NCBI RefSeq assembly: GCF_000344785.1
Contig: NC_020506.1
Location: 248,001 to 312,000 of the forward strand
Origin: Corynebacterium callunae DSM 20147
GTDB taxonomy: Bacteria; Actinomycetota; Actinomycetes; Mycobacteriales; Mycobacteriaceae
Reading direction: 5' to 3'
Length of the DNA stretch: 64,000 nt
The notes beneath the pieces were generated by a model. The model ran no database searches, was not told the origin of the DNA, and worked only from the letters and a program-made list of their open reading frames with translations. Below, one piece after another: positions 1 to 11,116 of this stretch. Position numbers and translations under genes: made by a program. Position 1 is the first letter of the stretch, and every line of letters starts with the position of its first letter.

Positions 1-1
1 G

Positions 2-505
2 TATCACGGTACTGATGAAGAAACCTTGGAAAAGGGTATTGGCCACTTGTATGGCACATCTTTACCGGTAGGTGGGCAAAGTACTCACGCTGTCCTCACT
101 GGCCATACCGGAATCGTCAGCGCGACGATCTTGAATCGCCTTGATGAAGTCGAGCTTGGAGACAGCCTATATATAAGGACAGTCGGACAAGACTTGAAAT
201 ACGAAGTGAGTGACATTCGTGTTGTATTGCCCGAAGAAACTGATTCTTTACGGATCTTTGAGGGGGAAGACCTCCTCACGGTTATTACTTGCACTCCTTA
301 CGGTATTAATAGCCACCGGTTGTTAGTAACAGGTCACCGTGTTCCCATGGATGTAAATGAGGCAACAGTGTTTGAGGAAGCTGGTAGCAAATTTGATTGG
401 TGGATTGCTGTTGTAGCCAGTATGATAGTGGTGTTTTTGATTTTCATTTTCTACCGCTGGCGCAAAAAGTCCACACGGAATTCTGAACAGGAAACAAATC
501 GATGA
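2..505 (+). CDS. class C (pilus-type) sortase, 5' truncated by window edge
   Basis: C-terminal part of a housekeeping-independent, pilin-polymerising class C sortase; the reading frame is already open at base 2. The visible part begins YHGTDEETLEKGIGHL and contains the catalytic His (TGH, near base 104), the catalytic Cys in a TxTC motif (VITC, bases 290-292) and the catalytic Arg (RLLVTGHR, near base 317), in the order known for sortases. A single transmembrane segment and a short basic tail close the protein, the usual C-terminal anchor of class C enzymes. The stop overlaps the start of the next gene (ATGA), so the two are translationally coupled. Such enzymes join pilin subunits covalently at the cell surface. 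The N-terminus and lid region lie outside the window. Confidence 0.88.
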   Translation, partial: YHGTDEETLEKGIGHLYGTSLPVGGQSTHAVLTGHTGIVSATILNRLDEVELGDSLYIRTVGQDLKYEVSDIRVVLPEETDSLRIFEGEDLLTVITCTPYGINSHRLLVTGHRVPMDVNEATVFEEAGSKFDWWIAVVASMIVVFLIFIFYRWRKKSTRNSEQETNR

Positions 506-1305
506 AACTCAAATATTCTAGTCGTGTTTTGGCGTCCATGTTGGCGGTAGGCTTAGCGGGAACGCTTGCCTTAAACTCGCCAGCTTCATCAAAGACAATT
601 ACGGGTAACACTGACGGTATTTCGTTTGAAACGATTTCCCAAAGTTGTTCCGTAGGTGCAACTTTGGAAATTCAAAAGCAAAAGCATAAGCCATATCAAA
701 ATGCTGCGCCGGAGAATATCCCGGCAGGTGTTATCTCCGGATTAACGTTTGAGGCATTGCACATTAGAGATGTCGATATCACTACTAATGAAGGTTGGCA
801 TCTCGCTACTTCGCTGACTTTGAAGGAAGCTGAGAATCGTGGATATGTTGAACGCTTTACTGCCGTTACTAACGTCGAAGGCATTGCTCAGTTTGAGGAG
901 AATCTCCCAGTTGGACTGTATCTAATCCGTGAAGTAACTCCAAGTAATCCGCATGAGGATCATAGAACTTCTGAGCCTTTCTTAACTACGCTGCCAGTAG
1001 GAAATGCCGCAGGGGACGCTTGGCAATGTGACGTCGTGATTAAGACAAAAGAATCCCCTGACCCGGATCCGACTCCGACCCCACCGACTCCGACTCCTAC
1101 GATTCCGATCCCTCCTGTTGTTCCTCCTGTAACGACTACTCACCAACCAGAGGAAGAGGACAGTAAAACTCCAGATAAAGAATCTCCGCGCAGTAACGTG
1201 TTGGCCTCCACTGGTGCTAACATTTTGTGGCTTCTAGGTGGAGCAATACTAGTAATTATCGCTGGTGTGATCTTCGTTGCTCGTGGACGTAAGTCCCAGA
1301 AATAG
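502..1305 (+). CDS. LPXTG-type pilin subunit (probable minor/base pilin)
   Basis: 267-residue secreted wall protein. It has a signal peptide (basic start, hydrophobic run to about residue 25), a globular pilin-like region with a GLYLIREVTP segment resembling the E-box of SpaA-type pilins, a Pro/Thr-rich stalk (about residues 190-215), and a C-terminal sorting signal made of LASTG, a hydrophobic helix and a basic tail. LASTG deviates from LPXTG at position 2, as is common in corynebacterial pilins. It is coupled by ATGA to the sortase gene upstream, so that enzyme is the likely partner. I cannot say whether it is the shaft, tip or base subunit; the absence of an obvious WxxxVxVYPK pilin motif favours a minor or base pilin. 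Confidence 0.8.
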   Translation: MKLKYSSRVLASMLAVGLAGTLALNSPASSKTITGNTDGISFETISQSCSVGATLEIQKQKHKPYQNAAPENIPAGVISGLTFEALHIRDVDITTNEGWHLATSLTLKEAENRGYVERFTAVTNVEGIAQFEENLPVGLYLIREVTPSNPHEDHRTSEPFLTTLPVGNAAGDAWQCDVVIKTKESPDPDPTPTPPTPTPTIPIPPVVPPVTTTHQPEEEDSKTPDKESPRSNVLASTGANILWLLGGAILVIIAGVIFVARGRKSQK

Positions 1306-1336
1306 CCCAATAACAGTCCAGGAATTAACCCGGGAG

Positions 1337-1392
1337 ACACCGAAAGGTTCTGCCCTCACTCCACATGGAGTGAGGGCAGAACCTTTCGGTGT
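1337..1392. terminator. 27-bp perfect inverted repeat between convergent genes
   Basis: Arms 1337-1363 and 1366-1392 are perfect reverse complements around a 2-base centre. It lies between the pilin gene and leuA, which converge, so it probably acts as a bidirectional terminator. There is no U-run on either side, which is unusual for an intrinsic terminator. Confidence 0.65.
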
Positions 1393-1409
1393 GTAGGGCC
1401 TAGGGGGAG

Positions 1410-1421
1410 GCGTCGAAAAGC
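1410..1421 (-). repeat. copy of GCTTTTCGACG motif
   Basis: GCTTTTCGACGC on the minus strand, 10 bases after the leuA stop. One of seven exact copies in the window. Confidence 0.6.
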
Positions 1422-1430
1422 AAAATCTTT

Positions 1431-3296
<1,866 letters not shown>

Positions 3297-3316
3297 TTAA
3301 AGCATTTGGTGGGTTC

Positions 3317-3359
3317 CACGACCGGCAACACCAAACTCCGCGACGGGGTGCCGGTCGTG
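3317..3359 (-). promoter_or_regulatory. leuA attenuator hairpin
   Basis: 11-bp perfect stem (3317-3327 with 3349-3359) lying between the stop of the leader peptide and leuA. Its position just after the leader ORF fits transcription attenuation: stalling at the Leu codons would change folding of this region. The link to attenuation is known for C. glutamicum leuA; the pairing is seen here. Confidence 0.7.
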
Positions 3360-3416
3360 TTAAGACCTCTGGGACCCGCCGCGGCGAAGAAGAAGTAGAT
3401 TCGCACGCGAAGTCAT
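3360..3416 (-). CDS. leuL: leuA leader peptide
   Basis: 18-codon ORF that reads MTSRANLLLLRRGGSQRS, with four consecutive leucine codons (CTA CTT CTT CTT) at positions 7-10. This is the sequence I recall for the leucine leader peptide of C. glutamicum. Translation of the Leu run senses leucyl-tRNA and controls the downstream hairpin. The ATG is only 7 bases downstream of a TATGCT -10 box, so the mRNA must start almost at the start codon and the leader is probably translated as a leaderless or nearly leaderless ORF. Confidence 0.88.
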   Translation of the reverse strand: MTSRANLLLLRRGGSQRS

Positions 3417-3423
3417 GTGGTGC

Positions 3424-3429
3424 AGCATA
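3424..3429 (-). promoter_or_regulatory. -10 box of leuA leader transcript
   Basis: TATGCT on the minus strand, 7 bases before the leader ATG. No strong -35 hexamer is visible at the usual spacing, which is common in corynebacterial promoters. Confidence 0.55.
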
Positions 3430-3521
3430 CCTCACACTTGGCGGGACTGTGTGAAAATCACCCAAATGGAGGGGCTGAGAGCTAGTCGAGGTAGCCTAAA
3501 AATACCTTAAAATACGTGCAA

Positions 3522-4412
3522 TTATTTTTTGTTTTTTAATTCTGGAGTGCCAGTGCGAGACAGCGCAATCGTGGAAATGATCATGGCAAGTAGTGCAGCT
3601 CCCATGATGATCCAGGCCCAATCCACAACCTGGAATTTCTCTCCCAACACCAAATATCCCAGTACAAAGGCCACAACTGGCTCTGCGATGGTCATTGCGG
3701 GAAGCGATTTTTGAAGTTCACCGCCATTAAAAGAATATTGCTGCACGATGGTGCCCAAGGTTGCTGCGACGATAAGGGCATAAACTTCCCAGTTCAAAAT
3801 CAAGCCATCAAGGCCCTGGTGAATGAAAATATCCACAGTGGCTTTGGAAAGCACTGCCACGTATCCAAAAAGTGCGCCCGTGACCAAACCCAGAATAAGG
3901 GCCTTTTCTTTAGTCAAAATATGTTGCGCTATCAGCCACATTGCGCCCATAATTCCAAAGCCAATAAGCAAAGCTGGAATCCAGCGTTCCAACGGTGGAT
4001 GCGGATTGCCAGCGAGCGGGCGGCCCAAAATCACCATGACAGCAACGGCAATGGTCAGCACGGAAGCCCAGAAGATTTCACTCTTGCGCAGGCGATAACC
4101 ATTAAAGCGCGCGGACAAAGGCAGCGTGAACATCAATGACAACACCAACACTGGCTGCACAACTAGCAGCGTGCCAAAACCAAGAGCGACAGTTTGGAGG
4201 AAATAGGCAAACATCGCAGTACTCATACCCGCCCACCACATGGGTGTCATCAGAGCATTAAGTAATGGAGAGCTCCGCATGGAGCCGTCTTGAGGGGTTC
4301 GAACTGCAATCCGGTGCCGGACAACTGTTCCCCACGCGATGGTTAGAGCCGAGGCCAATGCGAAGAGCACGGCGAGCAGATTGCTTTGCACCTTTAACAG
4401 GGTAGTAGACAC
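3522..4412 (-). CDS. DMT-superfamily (EamA-like) membrane transporter
   Basis: 296-residue protein with about nine to ten hydrophobic helices and two internally similar halves, the layout of drug/metabolite transporters. Helix-rich segments run from residue 12 to the end (for example GFGTLLVVQPVLVLSLMF and EPVVAFVLGYLVLGEKF; the latter resembles the EamA signature PV.a.l.g...LGE). The substrate cannot be read from sequence. It starts at GTG 4412 without a good ribosome site; a second GTG at 4391 is possible. It is transcribed away from lysC and sits in the leuA-lysC interval as in C. glutamicum. Confidence 0.75.
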   Translation of the reverse strand: MSTTLLKVQSNLLAVLFALASALTIAWGTVVRHRIAVRTPQDGSMRSSPLLNALMTPMWWAGMSTAMFAYFLQTVALGFGTLLVVQPVLVLSLMFTLPLSARFNGYRLRKSEIFWASVLTIAVAVMVILGRPLAGNPHPPLERWIPALLIGFGIMGAMWLIAQHILTKEKALILGLVTGALFGYVAVLSKATVDIFIHQGLDGLILNWEVYALIVAATLGTIVQQYSFNGGELQKSLPAMTIAEPVVAFVLGYLVLGEKFQVVDWAWIIMGAALLAMIISTIALSRTGTPELKNKK

Positions 4413-4647
4413 CAGCAGTGGCTGCGTAGTTAGCGCTGCCTTGGACGGTTGCGTTTACCGGCGTGGGGTAGCCCGCAATGACCAGAGGCACCTACAACAC
4501 ATCAGGAAATTAGGGGATACCCAATGGTGGAGGCACACCCAAGTAATACCAAAGGAATAAAAGCGATCATTCGGCTAGGTGCGTTACATGTATATGGGTA
4601 GAGTAAGCGAGGTAACTGTCAGCAGGTAGATCGAAAGGTGCACAAAG
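4413..4647 (+). promoter_or_regulatory. lysC upstream region
   Basis: Divergent intergenic region between the DMT transporter and lysC. A GAAAGG ribosome site (4633-4638) precedes the lysC GTG by 9 bases. TATATGGGTAGAGT (4590-4603) holds candidate -10 elements. I saw no riboswitch-like fold. Confidence 0.4.
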
Positions 4648-5913
4648 GTGGCCCTGGTCGTACAGAAATATGGCGGATCCTCGCTCGAGAGTGCGGAACG
4701 CATCCGAAACGTTGCTGAACGGATCGTTGCCACCAAGAAGGCTGGAAATGATGTTGTGGTTGTCTGCTCTGCAATGGGCGATACCACGGATGAACTTCTA
4801 GACCTGGCAGCAGCGGTGAACCCCGTTCCACCAGCACGTGAGATGGATATGCTCCTCACTGCAGGTGAGCGTATTTCCAATGCATTGGTGGCAATGGCCA
4901 TTGAATCATTGGGTGCGCAAGCACAGTCTTTCACGGGATCCCAAGCTGGTGTGCTTACCACTGAGCGCCATGGTAACGCTCGCATTGTAGATGTCACCCC
5001 AGGACGCGTCCGCGAAGCTTTGGATGAGGGCAAGATTTGTATTGTTGCTGGATTCCAGGGTGTTAATAAGGAAACCCGCGATGTCACCACCCTTGGTCGT
5101 GGCGGATCGGATACCACCGCGGTAGCTTTGGCAGCAGCACTTAAGGCTGATGTTTGTGAGATCTACTCCGACGTTGATGGTGTGTACACCGCAGATCCTC
5201 GCATCGTTTCCGACGCTCAGAAGTTGGAAAAGCTTTCTTTTGAGGAAATGTTGGAACTTGCTGCAGTTGGCTCCAAGATTTTGGTGCTGCGCAGTGTTGA
5301 GTACGCCCGTGCATTTAATGTGCCACTGCGCGTACGCTCGTCATATAGCAATGATCCCGGCACCCTAATCGCCGGCTCGATGGAGGATATTCCTGTGGAA
5401 GAAGCAGTCCTTACTGGTGTAGCAACTGACAAGTCCGAGGCCAAGGTTACTGTGCTGGGTATTCCAGACCAGCCAGGCGAAGCAGCAAAGGTGTTCCGCG
5501 CCTTGGCTGATGCAGAGATCAACATTGATATGGTCCTGCAGAACGTCTCCTCTTTGGAGCACGGCACCACTGACATCACCTTCACCTGCCCTCGCGCCGA
5601 TGGCCCACACGCCGTTGAACTACTTAAAAAGCTGCAGGTTCAGGGCAACTGGACCAACATTCTTTATGACGATCAGGTGGGCAAGGTCTCCCTGGTTGGC
5701 GCTGGTATGAAGTCTCACCCAGGCGTGACCGCAGAGTTCATGGAAGCCCTGCGCGATGTCAACGTCAACATTGAGCTCATCTCCACCTCAGAGATCCGCA
5801 TTTCGGTTCTGATCCGCGAAGATGATCTAGACAGGTCCGCAAAGGCTCTGCACGATAAATTCCAGCTCGGTGGCGATGCAGAAGCCATCGTTTATGCAGG
5901 CACCGGACGTTAA
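4648..5913 (+). CDS. lysC: aspartate kinase, alpha subunit (with internal beta start)
   Basis: Phosphorylates aspartate, the entry step to lysine, threonine, methionine and isoleucine. The 421-residue protein matches C. glutamicum LysC in length and nearly in sequence. The kinase domain starts with the [11 protein letters not shown] nucleotide-binding motif and runs to about residue 240; two ACT domains follow (about 265-340 and 345-415), the site of concerted lysine plus threonine feedback inhibition. Start is GTG at 4648, supported by GAAAGG 9 bases upstream. asd follows after 30 bases, so lysC-asd form an operon. Confidence 0.98.
   Translation: MALVVQKYGGSSLESAERIRNVAERIVATKKAGNDVVVVCSAMGDTTDELLDLAAAVNPVPPAREMDMLLTAGERISNALVAMAIESLGAQAQSFTGSQAGVLTTERHGNARIVDVTPGRVREALDEGKICIVAGFQGVNKETRDVTTLGRGGSDTTAVALAAALKADVCEIYSDVDGVYTADPRIVSDAQKLEKLSFEEMLELAAVGSKILVLRSVEYARAFNVPLRVRSSYSNDPGTLIAGSMEDIPVEEAVLTGVATDKSEAKVTVLGIPDQPGEAAKVFRALADAEINIDMVLQNVSSLEHGTTDITFTCPRADGPHAVELLKKLQVQGNWTNILYDDQVGKVSLVGAGMKSHPGVTAEFMEALRDVNVNIELISTSEIRISVLIREDDLDRSAKALHDKFQLGGDAEAIVYAGTGR
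5395..5913 (+). CDS. aspartate kinase beta subunit (internal in-frame start)
   Basis: Inside lysC a GTG at 5395 is preceded at 8 bases by GGAGG (5382-5386). Translation from there gives 172 residues covering the two ACT domains, exactly the size known for the beta subunit of the alpha2-beta2 aspartokinase of C. glutamicum. The ribosome site and length are seen; the function as regulatory subunit is from the family. Confidence 0.75.
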   Translation: MEEAVLTGVATDKSEAKVTVLGIPDQPGEAAKVFRALADAEINIDMVLQNVSSLEHGTTDITFTCPRADGPHAVELLKKLQVQGNWTNILYDDQVGKVSLVGAGMKSHPGVTAEFMEALRDVNVNIELISTSEIRISVLIREDDLDRSAKALHDKFQLGGDAEAIVYAGTGR

Positions 5914-5928
5914 AAACCCTTAATTTAG

Positions 5929-6975
<1,047 letters not shown>

Positions 6976-6989
6976 AAGCTCCAAAAATC

Positions 6990-7020
6990 TTGCCTCATCA
7001 TTTCGATGGGGCAATTTTTT
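6990..7020 (+). terminator. intrinsic terminator of lysC-asd
   Basis: Stem TTGCCTCATC/GATGGGGCAA with one G-U pair and a 4-base loop, followed by TTTTTT. It overlaps the last codon of sigC on the other strand. Confidence 0.85.
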
Positions 7021-7597
7021 ATGCTTCATTTGCGGCCGCTTCATCATCAGCACTGGTATTTTTGGTGGCAGCGATAAGATCTGCCCGAGCACGGGCGACT
7101 CGGGAACGAATTGTGCCGACGCGTACATCGGCAATTTTTGCTGATTCTTCATAGCTATAACCCAGTACTTGGGTAAGGATCAATGCTTCACGACGCTCCA
7201 CCGGGAGCGCGTCGATAAGCGTTTTTAGGTCAATCCACTCCGACCAGATGGTCGAGCTACTCGCGTCTGTGGCACCACTGTTCTCATATTCCACAATGGA
7301 CTTGCGTGGACGCGCCATGTCATGGCGAATATTGTCCACCCAGACGCGACGCGCGAGCGACAGTAACCAGGTTCGTGCCGAGGAGCGAGCGGCAAAGCGG
7401 GGGAGTGCTCCCATTACTCTTAAAAAGGTCTCTTGAGTGAGGTCATCGGCACTTTGCGGGCCGCCGAGGTGGGCTAATAAACGCCACACATCGTCTTGGG
7501 TTTCCCGAATAAATTCGGTGAGTGCAGCGCGATCACCACGACCAGCCGCGAGGGCTAGTTCGGTGACATAGGCGTCGTTGCGCTCTTGTGGTTTCAC
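7019..7597 (-). CDS. sigC: ECF-family RNA polymerase sigma factor
   Basis: 192-residue sigma factor with region 2 (about residues 25-95, including DDLTQETFLRV) and region 4 (about 125-175, with the helix-turn-helix LGYSYEESAKIADVRVGTIRSRVARAR). It matches SigC of C. glutamicum in sequence and in position between asd and katA. No anti-sigma gene is adjacent. SigC in C. glutamicum is linked to respiratory-chain stress and the cytochrome bd/copper response; that role is from the family. Translation starts at GTG 7597, with a weak ribosome site. The last codons overlap the asd terminator. Confidence 0.92.
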   Translation of the reverse strand: MKPQERNDAYVTELALAAGRGDRAALTEFIRETQDDVWRLLAHLGGPQSADDLTQETFLRVMGALPRFAARSSARTWLLSLARRVWVDNIRHDMARPRKSIVEYENSGATDASSSTIWSEWIDLKTLIDALPVERREALILTQVLGYSYEESAKIADVRVGTIRSRVARARADLIAATKNTSADDEAAANEA

Positions 7598-7761
7598 AAG
7601 GACTTAGGATACCAGTCCGAATTCTGCGCCCTTGCATTTGCAAAAATTCCGAGTTTCCACCCAACGGGGGTGGCCTTTTGTATATAAGCTGGCAATTGCT
7701 AAGGGGAATCGTGAAACGGTGGCGCCAGGTGACATTCTGCGCTAGGCTATTAATCAAACTC

Positions 7762-7773
7762 AACCTATAGGTT
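7762..7773. promoter_or_regulatory. 12-bp palindrome in katA promoter region
   Basis: AACCTATAGGTT is a perfect palindrome 26 bases before the katA start. A second CTAT lies at 7747-7750. katA is repressed by OxyR in C. glutamicum, whose sites contain ATAG/CTAT blocks; the spacing here does not match that consensus exactly, so the assignment is tentative. Confidence 0.4.
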
Positions 7774-7799
7774 AGGCCCATTAACGGAAGGAAAAGCTT

Positions 7800-9353
7800 T
7801 TGTCTGAAAAGTCAGCAGCCGACCAGATCCTCGACCGTGGCATGCGTGCCAAGGTCTCCGGAAACACCACCCGCCACAACGGCGCTCCAGTTCCATCTGA
7901 GAACATTTCAGTAACCGCAGGTCCACAGGGCCCAAACATCCTCAATGACATTCACCTCATTGAGAAGCTCGCACACTTTAACCGCGAGAACGTTCCAGAG
8001 CGTATTCCTCACGCTAAGGGTCACGGCGCTTTTGGTGAACTTCACATCACCGAAGACGTTTCCGAGTACACCAAGGCAGACCTGTTCCAGCCTGGCAAGG
8101 TCACCCCAATGGCTGCACGTTTCTCTACCGTTGCTGGTGAGCAGGGTTCCCCTGACACCTGGCGCGATGTTCACGGCTTTGCACTTCGCTTCTACACCGA
8201 AGAGGGCAACTACGACATCGTTGGTAACAACACCCCAACCTTCTTCCTGCGCGATGGCATGAAGTTCCCTGACTTCATCCACTCCCAGAAGCGTCTTAAT
8301 AAGAACGGTCTGCGTGATGCAGATATGCAGTGGGATTTCTGGACCCGTACCCCAGAGTCCGCTCACCAGGTGACCTACGTCATGGGTGACCGTGGTACCC
8401 CTAAGACCTCCCGCCACCAGGACGGCTTCGGCTCCCACACCTTCCAGTGGATCAACGCTGAGGGTAAGCCAGTTTGGGTTAAGTACCACTTCAAGACCCG
8501 CCAGGGATGGGATTGCTTCACCGACGCAGAGGCTGCAAAGGTTGCCGGTGAGAACGCTGACTACCAGCGCGAAGACCTCTACAACGCAATCGAGAACGGC
8601 GACTACCCAATCTGGGACGTCAAGGTTCAGATCATGCCTTTCGAGGATGCAGAGAACTACCGCTGGAACCCATTCGACCTGACCAAGACCTGGTCACAGA
8701 AGGATTACCCACTAATTCCAGTCGGTTACTTCATCCTTAACCGCAACCCACGCAACTTCTTTGCACAGATCGAGCAGATCGCTCTTGATCCAGGCAACAT
8801 CGTTCCAGGTATCGGCCTGTCCCCAGACCGTATGCTCATGGCTCGTGCATTTGCATACGCTGATCAGCAGCGTTACCGTATCGGCGCTAACTACCGCGAT
8901 CTGCCAGTTAACCGCCCGCTTAACGATGTCAACACCTACAGCCGCGAAGGCGCAATGCAGTACGTCTTCGACGCTGAGGGCGAGCCATCCTACAATCCTA
9001 ACCGCTACGACAAGGGTGCCGGCTACCTGGACAATGGAGAGAACTCCTCCTCCAACCACACCACCTATGGCCAGGCTCAGGACATCTACGTGAACCCGGA
9101 CCCACACGGTACCGACCTCACCCGTGCAGCTTATGTTAAGCACGAAGATGATGATGACTTCATGCAGGCAGGCATCCTCTACCGCGAGGTTCTGGATGAC
9201 GCTGCTAAGGAGCGTTTGGCAGACAACATCTCCAACGCAATGCAGGGCATCTCTGAGGCTACCGAGCCACGCGTTTACGAGTACTGGATCAACGTAGATG
9301 CAAACCTTGGCGCTCGCGTTAAGGAGCTTTACCTGCAGAAGAAGGGCGCATAG
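7800..9353 (+). CDS. katA: catalase
   Basis: 517-residue clade-3 type monofunctional haem catalase that dismutates hydrogen peroxide. Visible landmarks are the catalytic His in RIPHAKGHGAFG (about residue 64), the Asn in YDIVGNNTPTFF (about residue 138), and the proximal haem-ligand Tyr region RMLMARAFAYADQQRYR (about residues 343-359). Start is TTG 7800, backed by GGAAGG (7786-7791) 8 bases upstream. It is monocistronic, with its own terminator. The window's ars genes follow, as in C. glutamicum, but are transcribed independently. Confidence 0.97.
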   Translation: MSEKSAADQILDRGMRAKVSGNTTRHNGAPVPSENISVTAGPQGPNILNDIHLIEKLAHFNRENVPERIPHAKGHGAFGELHITEDVSEYTKADLFQPGKVTPMAARFSTVAGEQGSPDTWRDVHGFALRFYTEEGNYDIVGNNTPTFFLRDGMKFPDFIHSQKRLNKNGLRDADMQWDFWTRTPESAHQVTYVMGDRGTPKTSRHQDGFGSHTFQWINAEGKPVWVKYHFKTRQGWDCFTDAEAAKVAGENADYQREDLYNAIENGDYPIWDVKVQIMPFEDAENYRWNPFDLTKTWSQKDYPLIPVGYFILNRNPRNFFAQIEQIALDPGNIVPGIGLSPDRMLMARAFAYADQQRYRIGANYRDLPVNRPLNDVNTYSREGAMQYVFDAEGEPSYNPNRYDKGAGYLDNGENSSSNHTTYGQAQDIYVNPDPHGTDLTRAAYVKHEDDDDFMQAGILYREVLDDAAKERLADNISNAMQGISEATEPRVYEYWINVDANLGARVKELYLQKKGA

Positions 9354-9370
9354 CCTTCTAGCAGTTCCCT

Positions 9371-9404
9371 AAAAAGTGCCTTCCCTTCGGGGAGGCACTT
9401 TTTT
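9371..9404 (+). terminator. katA intrinsic terminator
   Basis: Hairpin AAAAAGTGCC-TTCCC/GGGGA-GGCACTTTTTT with a short TTC loop and a T-run. The A-run on the left makes it potentially bidirectional. Confidence 0.85.
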
Positions 9405-9565
9405 GCATTTCTCAGCGTGATGACTTCCGGCGCACACCGCAGTGAAAGCAGAAAAGGGCATTTGTGGTGTGAAAACGCCTTTTTGAGGTGCAAAAAGTGG
9501 CCAAATATCACACAAAACCTGGATTTGAGAGGGAATGCGGTGTCGACCGTACCGTAGGAGTGCAA

Positions 9566-9913
9566 CTAGCCAATCTGTAAAACAGTGCGCAGCTCACCAA
9601 AAAGCTCGGGGCGGATTCTATGAAATACAGTGCGGCCTTCGGGGACCCGTTCCAAAAGGCCAGCTTCCGTCATCTTCTTCAGGTGGTGGGAAATGGTGGG
9701 CTGTGAAAGACCCATCATGTCGGTAAGTTCATTAACACTTACTGGGCCACATCCACCAGCTGCCAGATTGGATAAAATCCGCAGTCGCACAGGTTCAGCC
9801 AGCACTTTAAAGAGGGCGGCGTAGCGTTCGGATTCCTCGGTGCTAAGTGGTCCGGTGCCAAGGGAGCAGCATTCCGAGAGGTCGGTGAGGGGGAGGATGC
9901 GTGCGATGGTCAT
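9566..9913 (-). CDS. arsR: ArsR-family arsenic-responsive repressor
   Basis: Winged-helix repressor of the divergent arsenic operon. With the ATG at 9913 the protein has 115 residues and Cys15, Cys16 and Cys55, exactly the trio that forms the As(III) site in C. glutamicum ArsR1; this decides the start over the upstream GTG at 9922. The recognition helix is SQPTISHHLKKM (about residues 70-81). No clear ribosome site is seen, so the mRNA may be leaderless. On binding arsenite it should release the shared arsR-acr3 promoter. Confidence 0.93.
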   Translation of the reverse strand: MTIARILPLTDLSECCSLGTGPLSTEESERYAALFKVLAEPVRLRILSNLAAGGCGPVSVNELTDMMGLSQPTISHHLKKMTEAGLLERVPEGRTVFHRIRPELFGELRTVLQIG

Positions 9914-9994
9914 ACGCACCACTATATATTGACAGCTATCGATATTGGAAGTAATTTAAGTATCGACGAACATCAATACTTTGAAAGGTGTCGC
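9914..9994. promoter_or_regulatory. arsR/acr3 divergent promoter-operator
   Basis: AT-rich 81-base region with the palindrome ATCGAT (9938-9943) and related ATCGA repeats about 22 bases away (GTATCGACGAACATCAATAC). These are the likely ArsR operator; GAAAGG at 9983-9988 is the acr3 ribosome site. Confidence 0.5.
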
Positions 9995-11086
9995 ATGACA
10001 GCGCCCACAAAACCTGCGTCCTCAAAACCTGTTCAACTTTCTTTCTTAGACCGACTGCTTCCACTCTGGATCATCTTGGCAATGGCTCTTGGCCTCATGC
10101 TCGGAAAATTCATTCCAGCACTTGGTACTGCACTCAGTGCCATGGAAGTTGGAGGAATTTCCCTTCCCATCGCACTTGGTCTCCTGGTGATGATGTACCC
10201 GCCGTTGGCGAAGGTCCGTTATGACAAAACCAAGGAAATCACTTCGGACCGCCGCTTGATGACAGTTTCGATTGTCCTCAACTGGGTTGTTGGCCCCTTG
10301 TTGATGTTCGCATTGTCCTGGCTTTTCTTGCCGGACCAGCCTGAACTTCGCACCGGTCTTATTATTGTGGGCTTAGCTCGCTGTATCGCCATGGTCTTGG
10401 TATGGAGCGATCTTTCCTGCGCAGATAGGGAAGCAACTGCAGTGTTGGTAGCTATCAACTCTGTCTTCCAGATCCTCATGTTTGGTGTGCTGGGCTGGTT
10501 CTACCTGCAGATTCTGCCTTCATGGCTAGGTCTAGAGACCACCTCGGTGACATTCTCCTTCGTTTCAATCGTCACCTCAGTGCTGGTTTTCCTGGGAATT
10601 CCGTTGCTCGCAGGTGTTCTTTCCCGCATTATCGGTGAACGCACCAAGGGCCGTTCTTGGTATGAAAACAAGTACCTGCCTGCGATTTCTCCATTGGCTC
10701 TGATCGGTTTGCTCTATACCATCGTGTTGCTCTTTGCCTTGCAGGGCGATCAAATCACCTCCCAGCCACTTACGGTGGCAAAGGTTGCAGTGCCACTGTT
10801 CTTGTACTTCGTAATCATGTTCTTCATTGCGCTGGCTACCTCGAAGCTCAGCGGCATGGGATATGCGCAATCTGCTTCGGTGTCTTTTACCGCGACTGGA
10901 AATAACTTTGAGCTGGCAATTGCAGTGGCAATTGGTACTTTCGGCGCTACCTCAGGCCAGGCACTAGCAGGCACTATTGGACCTTTGATTGAGGTTCCCG
11001 TGCTGGTCGGCTTGGTTTATGTCATGCTGTGGCTGGGACCAAAACTTTTCCCGCAGGATCCCACCCTGCCCCCTGTGCGTAACTAA
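9995..11086 (+). CDS. arsenite efflux permease, ACR3 family
   Basis: 363-residue inner-membrane protein with ten hydrophobic helices, of the ACR3 (BASS-superfamily) type that extrudes arsenite using the proton motive force. ACR3 landmarks are GLARCIAMVLVW with the essential Cys (about residue 129) and FTATGNNFELAIAV (about residues 295-308). The ATG at 9995 has GAAAGG six bases upstream and is preferred over the TTG at 9929, which would run through the operator. It is first gene of an acr3-arsC-arsC1' operon divergent from arsR. C. glutamicum calls this gene arsB or acr3. Confidence 0.93.
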   Translation: MTAPTKPASSKPVQLSFLDRLLPLWIILAMALGLMLGKFIPALGTALSAMEVGGISLPIALGLLVMMYPPLAKVRYDKTKEITSDRRLMTVSIVLNWVVGPLLMFALSWLFLPDQPELRTGLIIVGLARCIAMVLVWSDLSCADREATAVLVAINSVFQILMFGVLGWFYLQILPSWLGLETTSVTFSFVSIVTSVLVFLGIPLLAGVLSRIIGERTKGRSWYENKYLPAISPLALIGLLYTIVLLFALQGDQITSQPLTVAKVAVPLFLYFVIMFFIALATSKLSGMGYAQSASVSFTATGNNFELAIAVAIGTFGATSGQALAGTIGPLIEVPVLVGLVYVMLWLGPKLFPQDPTLPPVRN

Positions 11087-11116
11087 ATTACTTAACAAAA
11101 ATTGGAGTTATTAAAA

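Noticed and set aside
4339..4560. 73-residue ORF upstream of lysC
   Set aside because: Overlaps the N-terminus of the DMT transporter gene on the other strand, with no ribosome site or family.
9929..9994. TTG start of the acr3 gene 66 bases upstream
   Set aside because: Would translate the ars operator; ATG 9995 has a ribosome site and matches family length.
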